Origin: Diaporthe sp. PMI_573
Lineage: Eukaryota > Ascomycota > Sordariomycetes > Diaporthales > Diaporthaceae
Direction of reading: 5' to 3'
Assembly: GCA_021399435.1 (NCBI GenBank)
Contig: JAJTUP010000055.1
Coordinates: 62,001-126,000, forward strand
DNA length: 64,000 nucleotides
Shown: piece by piece, positions 1-11,527 of the stretch
Position numbering within the stretch: the stretch's first letter is position 1
Layout of the letters: the number at the start of each line of letters is the position of its first letter
The notes under the pieces: model-generated
The model's database searches: none
Told to the model about the DNA's origin: nothing
The model's input: the letters and a program-made list of their open reading frames with translations, nothing else
Translations under genes and position numbers: made by a program

Positions 1-1976
1 ACGGGAAACTCCGCGCCGTCTGTGGTGTTGTAAACGGCACCCTTCCAGACGAACGCGCCATCCCTGGCCGAGTCAGTGCCGGCGCCCCAGTACAGGGGTC
101 CGTAGGTCGAGCTGCTCGTCGTGGGGAGCGTGTCGCTGATGGGGTGGTGGGCAAAGAGGCTCCAGCAGTACCAAGTCACGGCGCGCGTGGTCTGTTTCGG
201 GTCGGCTGTGAACTGGATGAGCGTGATGGGCCATTGGAACCTGTTCTCGTTCTTCAACACGGGGGCATAAAAGGTGCCCGGGATCCGGTCCGAGTTCCGC
301 TCATATCCAATGAGAGAGATGGCCTCGCCGACGGCCCCGATCCACCATGGGTACTTGTACAGCTGACCTGCCCAGCGGGGAGGCGTGGCGCCATTCACGT
401 GAGTTGCGGCTACTTCGCCGATGATGTGGCCGATGTCATTATCAAAGCGGTCAAACTCGAACACCAGCTCATCTGGCTCACGGTATGGGTGGTAGTCGCC
501 GATGGCACCGGGGGTCTTGGTGAAATCGAGCCCTTCAGCGAGGTTAGGTCCTGTGGTCTCGCCCTCCGGTGCTGGGTCGCTGGTGGCTCCAGAAGAGATG
601 ACCTGGATCTCGGGGTACGCAGCCGAAATGGCATCGAAGAACATCTGGAATCGGTATTCCTTGTATGAGTTCCAACCGGAAGGGTAGCCAGCCAGCCAGT
701 CCTCGTTGCCCACCTCAACATAATTGAGTTCAAAGGGCTCAGGGTGGCCGAGCTCGGCACGGCGGGCGCCCCAAGTCGAGTCTGCTGGTCCGCGTACAAA
801 CTCGATCTCGTCGAGAGCGTCGTCGATAAAAGGCTGTAGGTCCTGTTGAGGCGTGACATCGCCGTTGAGTGCGAGACCGGCCCAGACGCCGAGCACTGGT
901 AGCATCATTGTCAGCCATCTGTCCACTCTTGCAGAAAGACCGGCGCAGTCGAGACTCACCAATTTGAAGACCCATATCCTCCGCCCATTCGAGGTACTCC
1001 AGAAGACCAAGACCGTGTGTCTGTTGATATCCCCACACGCCTTGGAAACCAGGACGGTCCTTCAACGGGCCAAGAGAGTCTTTCCAGTCCCAGTAAGTCT
1101 CGTTTGTGAGGCCCTCGAGCATGTTGCCGCCGGGGAAGCGCAGGAAAGTCTACAACAATTAGAGCAGAACAAGAAGATCGGAGGTGGTAACCTACAGGGT
1201 TCAAGTCTGCGAGAGCCGTTGCGATATCAACTCTCAACCCATTCTTCCTGTCCTTGTACGTCGGCGGGAACAGACTGATGAGGTTAAAGTCCAGTGCACC
1301 GCCCTGAACAGAATCCACGTCAAAGCTGACCGAGAAGGTGTTGTTGCTGCTTGGAGCATCACTCTCGGGCACGATCTCGAAAGTGTGTTCTGTCCACTCG
1401 TCCTCGACGGATGTGGACGCAACCTCGACTGAGCCAAAAACCTCATCGGTCAGGTTGGACTGCAGCGATGCAGTGAAGGAGCCATTGTATGCGCCCTTGA
1501 CCCAGAAGGATCCCGTGTACTTTTGCTGACTGACAGCGATGCCCCAGTACCCATCGTTCTTGAAGCCGATTGTTCCGGTGCTGTTGCTTCCGGCCGAGAC
1601 TCTCAGTGACGCGGGCAACGCCTCTGAAAGAGGGGTGTCGAGGAACTCGATACTGAAGTTGGCGCCATTCACAGGGAAGTAATGTGCCGTGGAGACCGGG
1701 AACTCAGGGCTGTACTGGAACGCGCGGTTCTGGATGAGCTCGGCGTATATACCGCCATCGCCGGAGTTGTTAATATCCTTGAGTCAGGGTCAGTGTCAGG
1801 CAAAACCCAGCGGTTGGTTGTACGCTTGAGGGGCTCACCTCATGCAGGAAACCGTATCCGTATGGGTGTCCGAACTTGCCGGTCACATTGCCTCCCGAAG
1901 ATTGAACGAGGACATCGACAGCAACTGCAGAAGTGATGCAGGTAGCAGCGGCGAGCGCCTGCTTTAGGAACACCAT
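1..1976 (-). CDS. GH51 alpha-L-arabinofuranosidase, secreted (3' end beyond window)
   Basis: Secreted glycoside hydrolase that removes arabinose side chains from arabinoxylan or arabinan. Exons on the minus strand: 1976-1839, 1777-1196, 1149-960 and 895-<1, with introns of 61, 46 and 64 nt and GT..AG ends. About 601 residues lie in the window; the C-terminus is missing. Residues 1-20 form a signal peptide ending near AVA|VD. A beta-rich N-terminal region (to about 190) precedes the TIM barrel, which starts at FLRFPGGN. The acid/base Glu lies in YVEVGNED (about E368, codon 702-704). The nucleophile Glu lies in HIIGEVAA (about E464, codon 414-416). Both hallmark residues are present, so the enzyme should be active. 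Family assignment is from motif recall, not a search. Confidence 0.95.
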
Positions 1977-2067
1977 TTTGCCACGCGATTCGACGGTTGA
2001 CCGCTTGAACAAACAGGGCTGCCCTCGACATACTAGGCCGTCAACCATCTCGACATTTGCAAACGAC

Positions 2068-2075
2068 TTTATATA
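2068..2075 (-). promoter_or_regulatory. TATA-like box of the arabinofuranosidase gene
   Basis: On the minus strand TATATAAA lies 92-99 bp upstream of the start codon at 1976. The position suits a fungal core promoter. Function is inferred from motif and distance only. Confidence 0.45.
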
Positions 2076-2080
2076 TCATC

Positions 2081-3120
2081 TTGTGTCTTGTATTCCAGCA
2101 TTTACTCAGGACCCTGGCTGCGGCGTGTCCGTCAACTGGTGCGCGTAGAGGCGATCTCCACAGGTTCGGGCTTTCATTGAGGCGTGGCGGGTAACGCGAC
2201 GAGCTGCAGGCGTGGCTTTCCAAGCATGGACGTACGCCAAGCTTGCCAGTGAGCGTATTGTCGGTCATTGGTGGGTGTCGGCCACCCTGGGGTCATAGAC
2301 ATCTTGGGTATTATTAGTGCCAATTTCTCGAGCGGAGAAATTGGTACGGCCTGCTTGTCCCTGAGGGCCTCGTCGAGCCTCGTAGTAGTGCAGACCGGCG
2401 TTCAGGCGTTCTGGCGTTGTGCCCGGCCTTTGAACAGCCGAGGTGTTGTGCCTTTGGTGCAGCGACGGTACAGCTGCACCAGATGGCGGAGAACCCTGTC
2501 TGCAATCTCACGATGCAGGTACCCCATGGGCTCACTACACTTTTGCCAAGAGACCGGCGCCGGGGGTAATGTGCGGACCGTACTTGTGAGTCGTCATCTT
2601 CCCGCAATGTCGATACACAAGGGCAGCAGCAATATGTAGTGAGCCGGATAACGTCTACAACGAGAATTGCTCCCGACCAAGAGTTTCGAATACTGAGAGG
2701 CTTAGGCGAAGAAAAGGCACCCTTATGGACTTTCTGATTATAATCTAATTATAATCAAGGGTTCTTTCCATCGTCAGACAGCTGAGGGTCCAGCCAAGAA
2801 CCCAGTCCCTTTTACACACATTTCAAGTAATATCCATGGCACAAATGTTCCCCAAACTTTCCCAAGACTTTCCCAAGACTCAGGTGAGAAGGATCATGCT
2901 GCCAGATAAGCTTCTACTTCCCGTCATTGTCAACAACCCCAAATATTCCATCGCCACTGTTAAGGGCCCCATGTCCAATTGTAGTGGGGTTGTGGCGACG
3001 GGTGCTTGAGAGCTAAGGGTTAGGTTCCTACTCTTGGCAACAGTTGCTGTAGCAACCCCATCAACCAGCATCTTCTATCTACCATCATCCCGCCATCTTC
3101 ACCATTGCTCGGACATAAAT
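2081..3120. other. Intergenic region
   Basis: No gene is supported. It holds a palindromic A/T element near 2737-2759 (GATTATAATC followed by a second ATTATAATC) and a short direct repeat of CTTTCCCAAGA near 2856-2880. Confidence 0.5.
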
Positions 3121-3743
3121 ATGGCTGCTGCACCAGGCCCTCTTCCTGATTTTGATACAATGGGGCAGGCCTTCAATTCTATACAAGTTCAATTCCAGCG
3201 TTTCGCCAACGTCCCGGCTATGCAAGATGGCCAATTGCTCCAGATTCTCGTCCAGCAGAACCAACAAATTCTTCAGCGTCTCGATGGGCTGACGGAACGC
3301 GTCGATGGGCTGACGGAGCGCGTCGACTCGCTTTCCGCCAAGATAGACATAATGAAGATCAGAGCTTCAGCAGAGTATGTTAGAAGCTCCTGTTATAATA
3401 GACCTGCTGACAAGATAAAACAGGCATACTAACTCCCTTTCGCGGATGTGTAATAATACATTAAGGACACCAGAACGCCTCGAGCTCCTATATAACACTA
3501 CAACCAACGAGCCTATCGATAATTTTCCTGACACAGTTGAGGGCATTCAAGCACTCAATAGTACGTTTTAATTAATTTATACAGACATTTTTAGGCCAAG
3601 GAGCTTAGCTAATTCTTTGAACAGTGGCGAATGCAAACCGAATTCTGGTCGCCCTGGGACATGAGCCACGTGGAAGCCTGCCACAAAAGAAGCGACGAAT
3701 CTTGCTGGAAGCAGGTATTACACAACAACTGACGAACATCTAG
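3121..3743 (+). CDS. Small fungal coiled-coil protein of unknown function
   Basis: Three exons: 3121-3374, 3424-3560 and 3625-3743, with introns of 49 and 64 nt, giving 169 residues. Splicing is phase-consistent (GA|G and A|TG split codons). The middle (about residues 40-80) is a predicted coiled coil with a repeated LDGLTERV / VDGLTERV heptad block. The C-terminal third has the pattern LYNTTTNEPI-NFPDTVEGI followed by LGHEPRGSLPQKKRRIL. I recall similar small proteins as recurrent hypotheticals in filamentous fungi, with no known function. The flanking DNA is A/T-rich and eroded, but the frame is intact. Confidence 0.7.
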
Positions 3744-5119
3744 AATGTACTAGATGTTGTGACACAGGCGCGGAAGCCTTGCTTGACGTCTACGGGATTC
3801 TTTGTGGTAGGTGGTAGAGCATGGCAGTCCTGTGACTGTGGGCCAGAAGCTTTGCAGTTTTTAGTATCATCCGCATCTAGCTGCATGTTATTTTCTGTTA
3901 CTAGTGATGGTGATGTGTCAGGCATAATGGAGCCTCGGTGACATCGGCTATTGTTTGCACGGGCAGCCTCAGCTACTCTCGGCTTTGATGGTTAAGTCCT
4001 TGTGCCAGTGTGTGTCCTATGCCGCTTGTGGTCCAGTGTGCCCTCATGATTTCTTGGTCGCGGGGTCCTTCCGGACTAGTTATAGTGTGCGCCGTCGCTG
4101 TCACCTTGAGTCGCTTGGAAGTATGATTGCTTTCGGCTGTCGCTACTTGTACTGGAGATTCAAACCATATCACCGCCACTGTGCATCTTTAAAACACATA
4201 CAGTTGGCGATATAGGGTTCTGTGTTTTGTGTCATTAACGTGTCTTACATGTGTGTACGCCCTAAAGGACCTACAACAAATCACATTTTTCCTCAGATAC
4301 TGACGACTGCGAGAGTGGCTGTCAGAGTGACAGCGACTGCGACCACAGCGACAGGACAGAATCCGCCCAGTCCCAATTGGTACGGCTACCAAAGCGTGTT
4401 TGTTTGATCAGCTCCAAAGCAGGCATTAAATTCAACCGTCTTAACGCCCTAATGTATTCCTGAGATATTAGTGAGGCCGGTGCTAAAACCGACACAATAT
4501 TAGTATACACCGCCCAAGGTGCAGATCGCCTTACAATAAAAGAGGGACGACAGGTAGGTAGACAGAGGGCTGGAAGGTAAAGAGCATAGAGTTAAAGGCA
4601 TGGACAAAAATGGTATAATCCTAAAGTCCAGGCCATGACTTTTGATTTAATTTATTCCCCAAGGCTTGTCTAGATAAGTGTTAACTATCCAATACTGCTT
4701 GCACCATTTTATAGAAGCTATTATGCACCAATAGACATAGATAACCAGTGAAGAAGCCAAAGGCAATAGGTTTTAACAATTTACGCCTACAGTGCCTGCA
4801 GGCATACAAGCAGTTTATAGATATTACTTATAGACTGCGTCAAGCCTATGGGCAAGGGGCCTATAAGGTCTTGTTTAATAGCCATAGGTTAGTACTAGAT
4901 AGACTTTAGAATGACTATAATTAGAAATATAAAGGATGTATATAAATATAAGACCGGCGATTATATACAAAAAACATCTTTTAGTTATGGTTGATAATAG
5001 AAATTAGGGGTACTATAATAATAAAAGGGGGGGTCAGCCTCCACTTTCAATCAACGTTCACTATCACGACACCACTTCCTACCTGGCATGAGCACCTAGC
5101 ATCTCAACATCGCTTCAAT
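3744..5119. other. A/T-rich gene-poor region
   Basis: From about 4500 the sequence is strongly A/T-rich, with many TATA and TAG/TAA triplets in all frames. This fits a repeat eroded by repeat-induced point mutation. I could not identify the original element or any terminal repeats. Confidence 0.4.
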
Positions 5120-5785
5120 ATGGCCGATCCATCCCAAGCTGAACCAGGAGGTTCTGAGCATGCTGATGAGCCCAAAGCTGGACACCCGGCCCAGCACGAC
5201 GAGCCCCAGCCGCTTCCGCCTCAGGCTGATGATGGAACCGGAGGATCCGAGTTCAAGCGATTGCCCGACCTCATGAAACGGATGCTTTACCAGTTCGATC
5301 GTACCCTGGGATTCAATCAGTTTGGGCAGTTTTGTAACCAGCTTACCGACAATCTGCGGACTGATATTTCCAAGAATTCACAACAGCCCTTCCTTCAAAC
5401 ATTCACAAAGGCCCGCAAGAAGATACCCGATGATTTGGAGCTGGAGCTGGCCCGAACCTGTAACGGTGGATACATTCCTAAGCATGCAATCAAGTTCGCC
5501 AGGGGTGGTAGATTCCAGAAATGGGTAGCAGACAGCAAGGCTACTCTTCCTGTCATGAATGACCGCCCGCAGCCTCTGCCGCAGCCTCAGACTACGGATC
5601 AATCTGGGGTCAAGGCCAGTGGAATGGGAGCAAACGAACATTTGGTGGAGAAAGCAAAGGCAGCGGCTGTCAAGAGCCAGGAGGCAAAGCGCGAGAAGCG
5701 CAAGAAGAAGGACGACGATGAGGATGAGGACGAGAATGATGCTGCTCAAGGTTTGCGTGCCACCAAATTGCGTCGTCGTCGATAG
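5120..5785 (+). CDS. Hypothetical protein with basic/acidic nuclear-type tail
   Basis: Single exon, 221 residues, not recognised. The start ATG follows CTTCAAT; nearer upstream sequence is A/T-rich. Residues 1-50 are rich in Pro, Glu, Asp and His and look disordered. Residues 55-150 may form a folded core (KRLPDLMKRMLYQFDRTLGF... NGGYIPKHAIKFARGG). The end is a highly charged KREKRKKKDDDEDEDE block followed by ATKLRRRR, which suggests nuclear localisation. It sits beside an eroded island, so it may be lineage-restricted or repeat-derived. A different frame stays open across its 3' half but has no coding character. Confidence 0.55.
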   Translation: MADPSQAEPGGSEHADEPKAGHPAQHDEPQPLPPQADDGTGGSEFKRLPDLMKRMLYQFDRTLGFNQFGQFCNQLTDNLRTDISKNSQQPFLQTFTKARKKIPDDLELELARTCNGGYIPKHAIKFARGGRFQKWVADSKATLPVMNDRPQPLPQPQTTDQSGVKASGMGANEHLVEKAKAAAVKSQEAKREKRKKKDDDEDEDENDAAQGLRATKLRRRR

Positions 5786-6527
5786 GCGTATGAGGACCAG
5801 GAAGAGGCTATGGATCTCGCTCTCGACTGCGAAATCTGAGCTCAGCTCACTCTGTACAGTACCCGGGGGTCCATTGTCGGCCCTCTGCTTTTCTGGGCTT
5901 TTTGAGCTCAGTCTCTACCGGGACACTGTTGGTCCTCCAGATAACCGTCCATATGACATCGGTATTACGCTGAGATTCACAATTTTAATGGAAAAATCGT
6001 TGCTTTCGAGAAAACCTCACAAAACCTCTCTCAGCTTCTGTCGCCAGTGTCGGCACTTCATCGGATGTCTGTGAAGGAGGCCTGCCCCGGACATGTTGAA
6101 CAGTGATTGACACCTCCTTTGAGCACCTATCTTCAAACCACAGCATAAAGTTCGAGTCCAGCACTGTTGGACATGGTCGGTCCGCCTGGCAGTCGTCGTC
6201 GGGACTTCATGCAACAGACATCGGTCAGGCATTCTCCACAGGTGGCTATTATTCCTGGTCATTCCGCAAGGTCGACGGGGAAAGGAAGATCTCACTCCCC
6301 TTTGTCGACTTGACTTGAACCAGCGTGGGGTTTCCTGGCCCACCAGCCAAGTGAGCACGGCTTTGGAATGCCTAGGCAGTTTCATTTCACCGGAGTTCAA
6401 GACTTGTGGAGGCACTACGTGGATGCTTGCAATTAAGAACCATGAATTTCGATTACTTTGTCCGCTTCCAATCGGCTGGAACTGTTGGTGTCTCCTCGGC
6501 ATGCTGATATCCCATCATAATTGTATC
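5786..6527. other. Intergenic region
   Basis: Between a plus-strand gene end and the F-box gene stop codon. Open frames here are short and lack recognisable domains. No RNA gene or repeat was seen. Confidence 0.5.
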
Positions 6528-7168
6528 TCAGGCCACTGCCCACTTCATGAGCTCAGCCATCCAAAACCAACCTAGGATCAGTGGGACCGCGGCCAGCGCA
6601 ATCCACCAGATCTCGACTGTGATCTGTCGTCTCATCCAGCGCCTCCAGGCGGTCCTCCAGTCCCGCCGGTAGGCGCACTGAGGGGTCGCGTAGACCAGGC
6701 AGCCAAGACCTGGCCGAGACTCACACTCGATGTGCTCCCGACGTCTCTGCATGAGGAGACTGCTTGTATGTCAGCGACATTCGAAAAGAGTCATTGCCAG
6801 GCAGTGGGTGATACTAACGTTACGCTGCCCCTGCAGAACTCGAGATCGGTGCGCAGGTTGCACTTGCGATCATTGGGGCATGTGAGGTGATACATTCTCC
6901 TTTCCATTAACCATGCGACCTTCAGGCGGACTCCAGTGTCGACCAGATTGTAGAAGTAGCGGCTGGTGTGTTTTAGAGAGAGCGCATCAGGATATGTGAG
7001 TTCCTTGCTGATGAGAAGATGAATTTCTGTCGGCAGACATATAAAGTTGGTCTGTAGCCTCTGCGTCGAGTACTCGGTGCCGTGGTTGGTGGTGTCCAAT
7101 GCATCAGTCTCAGAGTCCGACGGCTTGGTGGTCTGTAAGGGAGTACGACGCCGTAGCAGGGAAGCCAT
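6528..7168 (-). CDS. F-box protein with C-terminal membrane segment
   Basis: Two exons on the minus strand, 7168-6819 and 6762-6528, with a 56-nt GTTAGT..AAG intron, giving 194 residues. An F-box-like motif lies at about residues 43-80 (FICLPTEIHLLISKELTYPD followed by ALSLKHTSRYFYNLV). It would bind Skp1 in an SCF ubiquitin ligase. A Cys-containing block follows (CPNDRKCNLR; after the junction HIECESRPGLGCLVY). The last 30 residues are hydrophobic (WWIALAAVPLILGWFWMAEL), a probable single tail-anchoring helix. There is no leucine-rich or WD substrate domain, so the substrate is unknown. Short F-box proteins with this Cys-rich C-terminal pattern are common in Pezizomycotina. Confidence 0.85.
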
Positions 7169-7971
7169 CCTGTGCCCGGCTCAGAATTGAAGCTCTATGA
7201 GTCGAGGTGATCTATTTTCGAGGGAATTCGAGAGGGGGTTGAAGGTAACGTGTAATCTTTGAGTGACAGAAGACAACTGCTTGAGAGTTTGGGGGGGGGG
7301 CCCTAAGATGAACTTGAACGAAATGTGGTTGCCTAGCAAGCGCTGAGGACAGACATCACATCAGCACCACCTTTGCTTGCCCGCAACTTGGTGTTCAGGG
7401 ATGCGAATCGATCAGCAAACACAAAATCTGGGAATTGCAGCAGGAGCCATTGCAAACAAGGTATAGAGACGAATATGATCTCTGTTTGAGTTTTGATATC
7501 TCAAATGCCTTTCCCGAGTTCTTCAAAGGTTAAGCACACCAGCCACGCACCGAGCTGTCATAACACCATCCATTGGAATGATGATTCAAATTTCAGGCGT
7601 CATAACTAGAGGCAGCACATGCATTGATCGAATGCCCTTAAATACTCAATAATCACCCTTCATTGCAGCAAATTAATGTCAGTTGACAAGTCACGGCAAG
7701 AGGCACCGCGCACGTTGAACGGCAGATACATTTCAAGCACGGTGGAGTGAGGGTAAGTAGGCACCCAGGAATCCAGGATGCCTAGGGACAGTACCACGTG
7801 CTCCCGCTCCTTTAGCGCGTGGCGCTGGCGGGGAACGGGAGGCAGCCGCCCGCTCGTCTCGTCTCCCGCCACTAAACCACCATCGCGCCCAAAGTCATGA
7901 CGCAGCTAGTAACAAATCAATGATGCGCTCTGATGCGAAGCGAGGCATGACACACCACCACAGCCGCCGTC
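7169..7971. promoter_or_regulatory. Divergent intergenic region, F-box gene / EXO5
   Basis: About 800 bp separates the two divergent start codons and should hold both promoters. A G10 homopolymer lies at about 7291-7300. No clear TATA box was found for either gene. Confidence 0.4.
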
Positions 7972-9627
7972 ATGGCGTCTGACAGCGACAGCGAGTTCGA
8001 CCTCTCGCCGGAAGATGAACAGTTGCTGGCTTCCCTCGTCGAAAACAGGGCGCCTAAGCCTGCTCATGCCTTTGCTTCCCCCCACGATGCGCCGAGTAGC
8101 CGTCCCAGCAGCTCGCCGGGCAGGGCTGCTCTGGTCGGCATCGGCCGCACCAACAGTGTCAACGCCTTTGTCTACAAGACCCAGCCGCAGTCTACGTCGT
8201 CAGTCATCCCGGCTGACGACGTCAAGTACCCGGATCGTAGGTGCCGAATCCCCTCGCCGTCGTAGCCGCTATAGTCCTGACTGACCTGCAAGATTCCAGT
8301 CACTCAAGCCTTGATCAATTTAGAACAAGCCGAAACTTGCGAGCAGTCCAAGCCTTTGACCGATGAGACCTCGGATACAAGATCGCCTCTCCTCCAGTGG
8401 CGAACCTACCCTCGGAAACCCCTCTCAGTGTCCGATTTGACTGCTGGGGCGTGGTGCGAACTTCAATATGAATATACCTTGACGCGTCTGCCGGGCGGCA
8501 AGAAGACTCGGACGGTGGCGATGAGAGAAGGTTCGATTTTGCACAAGGCACTCGAAGACGAAGTACACACCACCGTGCAGGTCGAGATAGCAACCAAGGA
8601 GGACGCTTTTGGCCTGAAAGTCTGGAATATTATCCAAGGGTTAAGGACACTCCGGGATACCGGTCTCACAAGAGAGCTTGAGGTCTGGGGTCTGGTCGAC
8701 GGAAATGTCGTGAATGGTCTGATAGACTTTCTAAGCTACCAGAACCCAAGCCCGGAGTTCGAGGAAGAATGGCTCAGCAGTCAAGGCAGCCAAACCGGCG
8801 CTGAAGACAAGTCTCAGCATAAGATCACCAAGTTCTTCCCTTCGGATCGACCCGAGCAACCTCAGTCCAAGCCCTTACGGAAGGTTTACCTAACTGATGT
8901 TAAGACACGAGGGTCAAAGACTTTGCCTAAAGGTGCGGCGCTGCGACCGACCAAGGTGCAGCTCTATCTCTACCATCGCCTTCTGTCGGCCATGGCCTCA
9001 GATATGGTCAATTACCTGCAGGTATTCAGGAGGTACGGCTTAGACGTGAACTTGCCCTTCTCCGACGCTTTCCTCGCACAGATTGGCGAGTTACATGACG
9101 ACGTATTTCACGATTCCAGCTCCATCCTGTCCTCGACTACAGCTCTATCACAGGATTCGGACACGCATGATCTTCTGAAATACCGCACGCTGCAGGAGCT
9201 AGTCCCGTTGCTTAGGGACGAGCTCAGGTTGACTTTCCCCGCCGGTGGTGATAGCCTAGGAAGTGTCGTGACTGTGGAATACCGACTGCGTGGGGAAGAA
9301 GGCGAACGCATCGGAACGAACATCGTTGCGGTCGATCCACAGGTACTGGACCAGTATCTGGGCGCTTACATGCAGTGGTGGAGGGGCGAGAGGGCTGCCA
9401 CAGGAGTTGAGATCGAAGAAGCCTACAAATGCTCCTATTGTGAATTCGCTGAGATGTGCTCATGGAGGGAAGATATCGACAAAGAGAACCTGAGAAGGGC
9501 GCAGGAGAAGAGGGGTGCACAAAAAGAAGAGGGCGAAGTGGGCGCTGACTGCAAAAGGAAAAAGGGACCCAAGTCATCGAAAACAACGAGACGAAAGGGC
9601 AGCCCTGTGGCTGAAGTCATGGAATGA
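7972..9627 (+). CDS. EXO5: Exonuclease V, mitochondrial (Exo5/Dem1)
   Basis: Single-strand DNA exonuclease of the Dem1/EXO5 family with a 4Fe-4S cluster, needed in yeast for mitochondrial genome maintenance. Exons 7972-8236 and 8300-9627 with a 63-nt intron, 530 residues. The splice chosen restores YPDLTQAL, matching the family's YPDLSRAL. One cluster Cys is in GAWCELQ (C141). The other three form CSYCEFAEMC (C466, C469, C475). Nuclease-core motifs include GSILHKALEDEV, VNGLIDF and YLTDVKTRGSKTLP. Residues 1-80 are acidic and Ser/Pro-rich; the last 50 are Lys/Arg-rich and could be a nuclear signal. Standard length for filamentous fungi. Divergent from the F-box gene. Confidence 0.95.
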
Positions 9628-10434
9628 TATAGAAGAGGTTTTGACACAACACAAGATGACCAATCTTCATTCCTCGAAAGAGAGATTTTATCTCGGTGTC
9701 CTCAGCTATCCCGTAATTGCGAGACAGGTGTCGGCGCCATCAAGTGAGATCACCTTGCAAGCCATCGCTTTTGAGGCATTCACAGTACACCTGAGACGCA
9801 TGTAAATATCCATGAGATCTGTGATTCAACGGGTCAAAACATTAATCCAGGGTTGAATTACATGTAGTTACCCAGCAATAGACTATGCCGTGCCGCTCCA
9901 CACAATCCCTGTCATTGGGCCTGGGCGTCCTGTCGTTGGCGTTTTGCCTGATGTCCCAAATCAGAGGCGGCCTTCCGAATTGGGCCCAGCCGACAAGTCC
10001 CGCGCGCTTTGCGTCAGTCACTGGGGTGGCGGTACCATTGTCTGCAATGTCAAATCATGCTTTTGGGCTGACCTGGCTGATGGGCGGGAGTGACGGCGGA
10101 GAGCCCGTTGCTATTTTTGAGGCTGAGCACAAGGCTTAGCTGGGTTGGCGGGGCGTTCCTGGGCATCGGGGGCGGCTGGACAGGGAGTCTCCCGGGCGTC
10201 TCCTTGTGCGTCTTCTCCAGGATTCCGGGACCTCTGACTTTGTTTTCCGTTATTTTCCTTGAAAACTCACCACATAGGCGGGATTGTCTGCTTCCCTCCA
10301 CCTTTTGATATTTTCTCCACGATTTCTTTTTGTCCTGGTTTTCAACCGCTGCGAGGCCTACGGGCGCATGCCATCGTTTAGATTCGGTTGATCACACACT
10401 CTCGCTCATCCCACCTTGTTCTCGGGCCGGCAGG
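9628..10434. other. Intergenic region
   Basis: Contains the EXO5 3' end and the upstream region of the PPPDE-like gene. The last 200 bp are CT-rich, as in many fungal promoters. No other gene is supported. Confidence 0.5.
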
Positions 10435-11527
10435 ATGCCATTTCATGGGATCAGCGCAACGCAACTGATCAACGCAGGGAAGGAATACTATGAGAAGATA
10501 AAGTGAGTGACGTCTCCCAGGATCCCAGGAGGCACAACGTCCCAGTCTCTTGGGCTGTCGTTCACAGACGCCAACAAGAGACCGACAGCACGGACACCGG
10601 GGCACACCAGCTGACTGCCCCGCAGAAAACATGGCGAGGTCAAGGACGACAAGAAGGCGCTCCTCAAGCTCATCCGCTCAAAGCTCAACGGCGATCACAC
10701 CGCATCCGAGCTGGACGAGCCACTAGAGTACAGGTCGAGATGTAAGACGAGGGCGGTACTCGTCGTCACTTCCGCCATCGACATCAACGGCATTCAGGTC
10801 ACGAAGCTGGCGTCCAAGCTCCTGATGAAGAGCGCGGGCCTGTCGCTCGACAGCCTCTCGCACTGGGCTCTGGTGACAGTCGACCGGGGCGAGGGGACAT
10901 GTTACCTGTACGACCTTATGAGTGATCAAATGCTGCCCACCACTAAGATAATGAAGAACTACCGTATGCATTACATTATCCATTCCGTTTCCCTGGAAGC
11001 CTTTCCGAACCGTTCAGCTTTGCCGTAAGCCACTCAACAGGTGACTGACAGCCCTGCAGCGCGATGCTTCCCTGTCACCGAAGAGATGGCGGAGTCTTGG
11101 ACAGGCGCAAGTTACATCGGGGAGACTACACGGACACATCAAGAGATCCTGGAAATAGGTAAGTCGATGAACTAATGACAGGGCCCCACCGGCTGAGTGG
11201 CCTCACAGCCTGCCCCATTTAGTGAGTGGGTGAGTGACTGACCGCCCCTCAGCATCGAGGTATATCTCCGAGCATCCACGATATAAACTGTTCGAGGCCA
11301 ACTGTCAGAACCTGGCCGAGGCCCTCGTAGTGGAACTCTGCAACGGAAAGGTCATCAGCCAGTCCAACCTGGGCGAAGAAGTCAAAATGCTTTCGAATAG
11401 AATGTCTTCGACCCTGCTGATGAAGATGTCTCTGGATCGTAACGCATTACGGGAGCTGAAATCGGACATCAAGACGGCGGGGGATCGCCTGATCGCAGCC
11501 AGAGGATCCAAAGCGATACATGAATGA
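10435..11527 (+). CDS. PPPDE-like (desumoylating-isopeptidase-type) cysteine peptidase homologue
   Basis: Four exons: 10435-10502, 10626-10963, 11060-11158 and 11253-11527, giving 259 residues; all junctions are phase-consistent. The fold is assigned from two spaced motifs. One is SHWALVTVDRGEGTCYLYDL with a candidate catalytic His102. The other is PRYKLFEANCQNLAEALV with a candidate nucleophile Cys186. His before Cys is the permuted order of the PPPDE/LRAT-like papain superfamily. The segment YIGETTRTHQEILEIG between them fits the strand-helix link of fungal relatives. A helical N-terminus precedes the domain. Possible role: cleavage of ubiquitin-like or other amide links; the substrate is unknown. 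Assignment is moderate because homology is judged by motif only. Confidence 0.75.

Noticed and set aside
5559..6074. Open frame overlapping the 3' half of the 5120-5785 gene
   Set aside because: Arg/Ser-rich frame-shifted reading of the Lys/Asp-coding block; no start context or domain.
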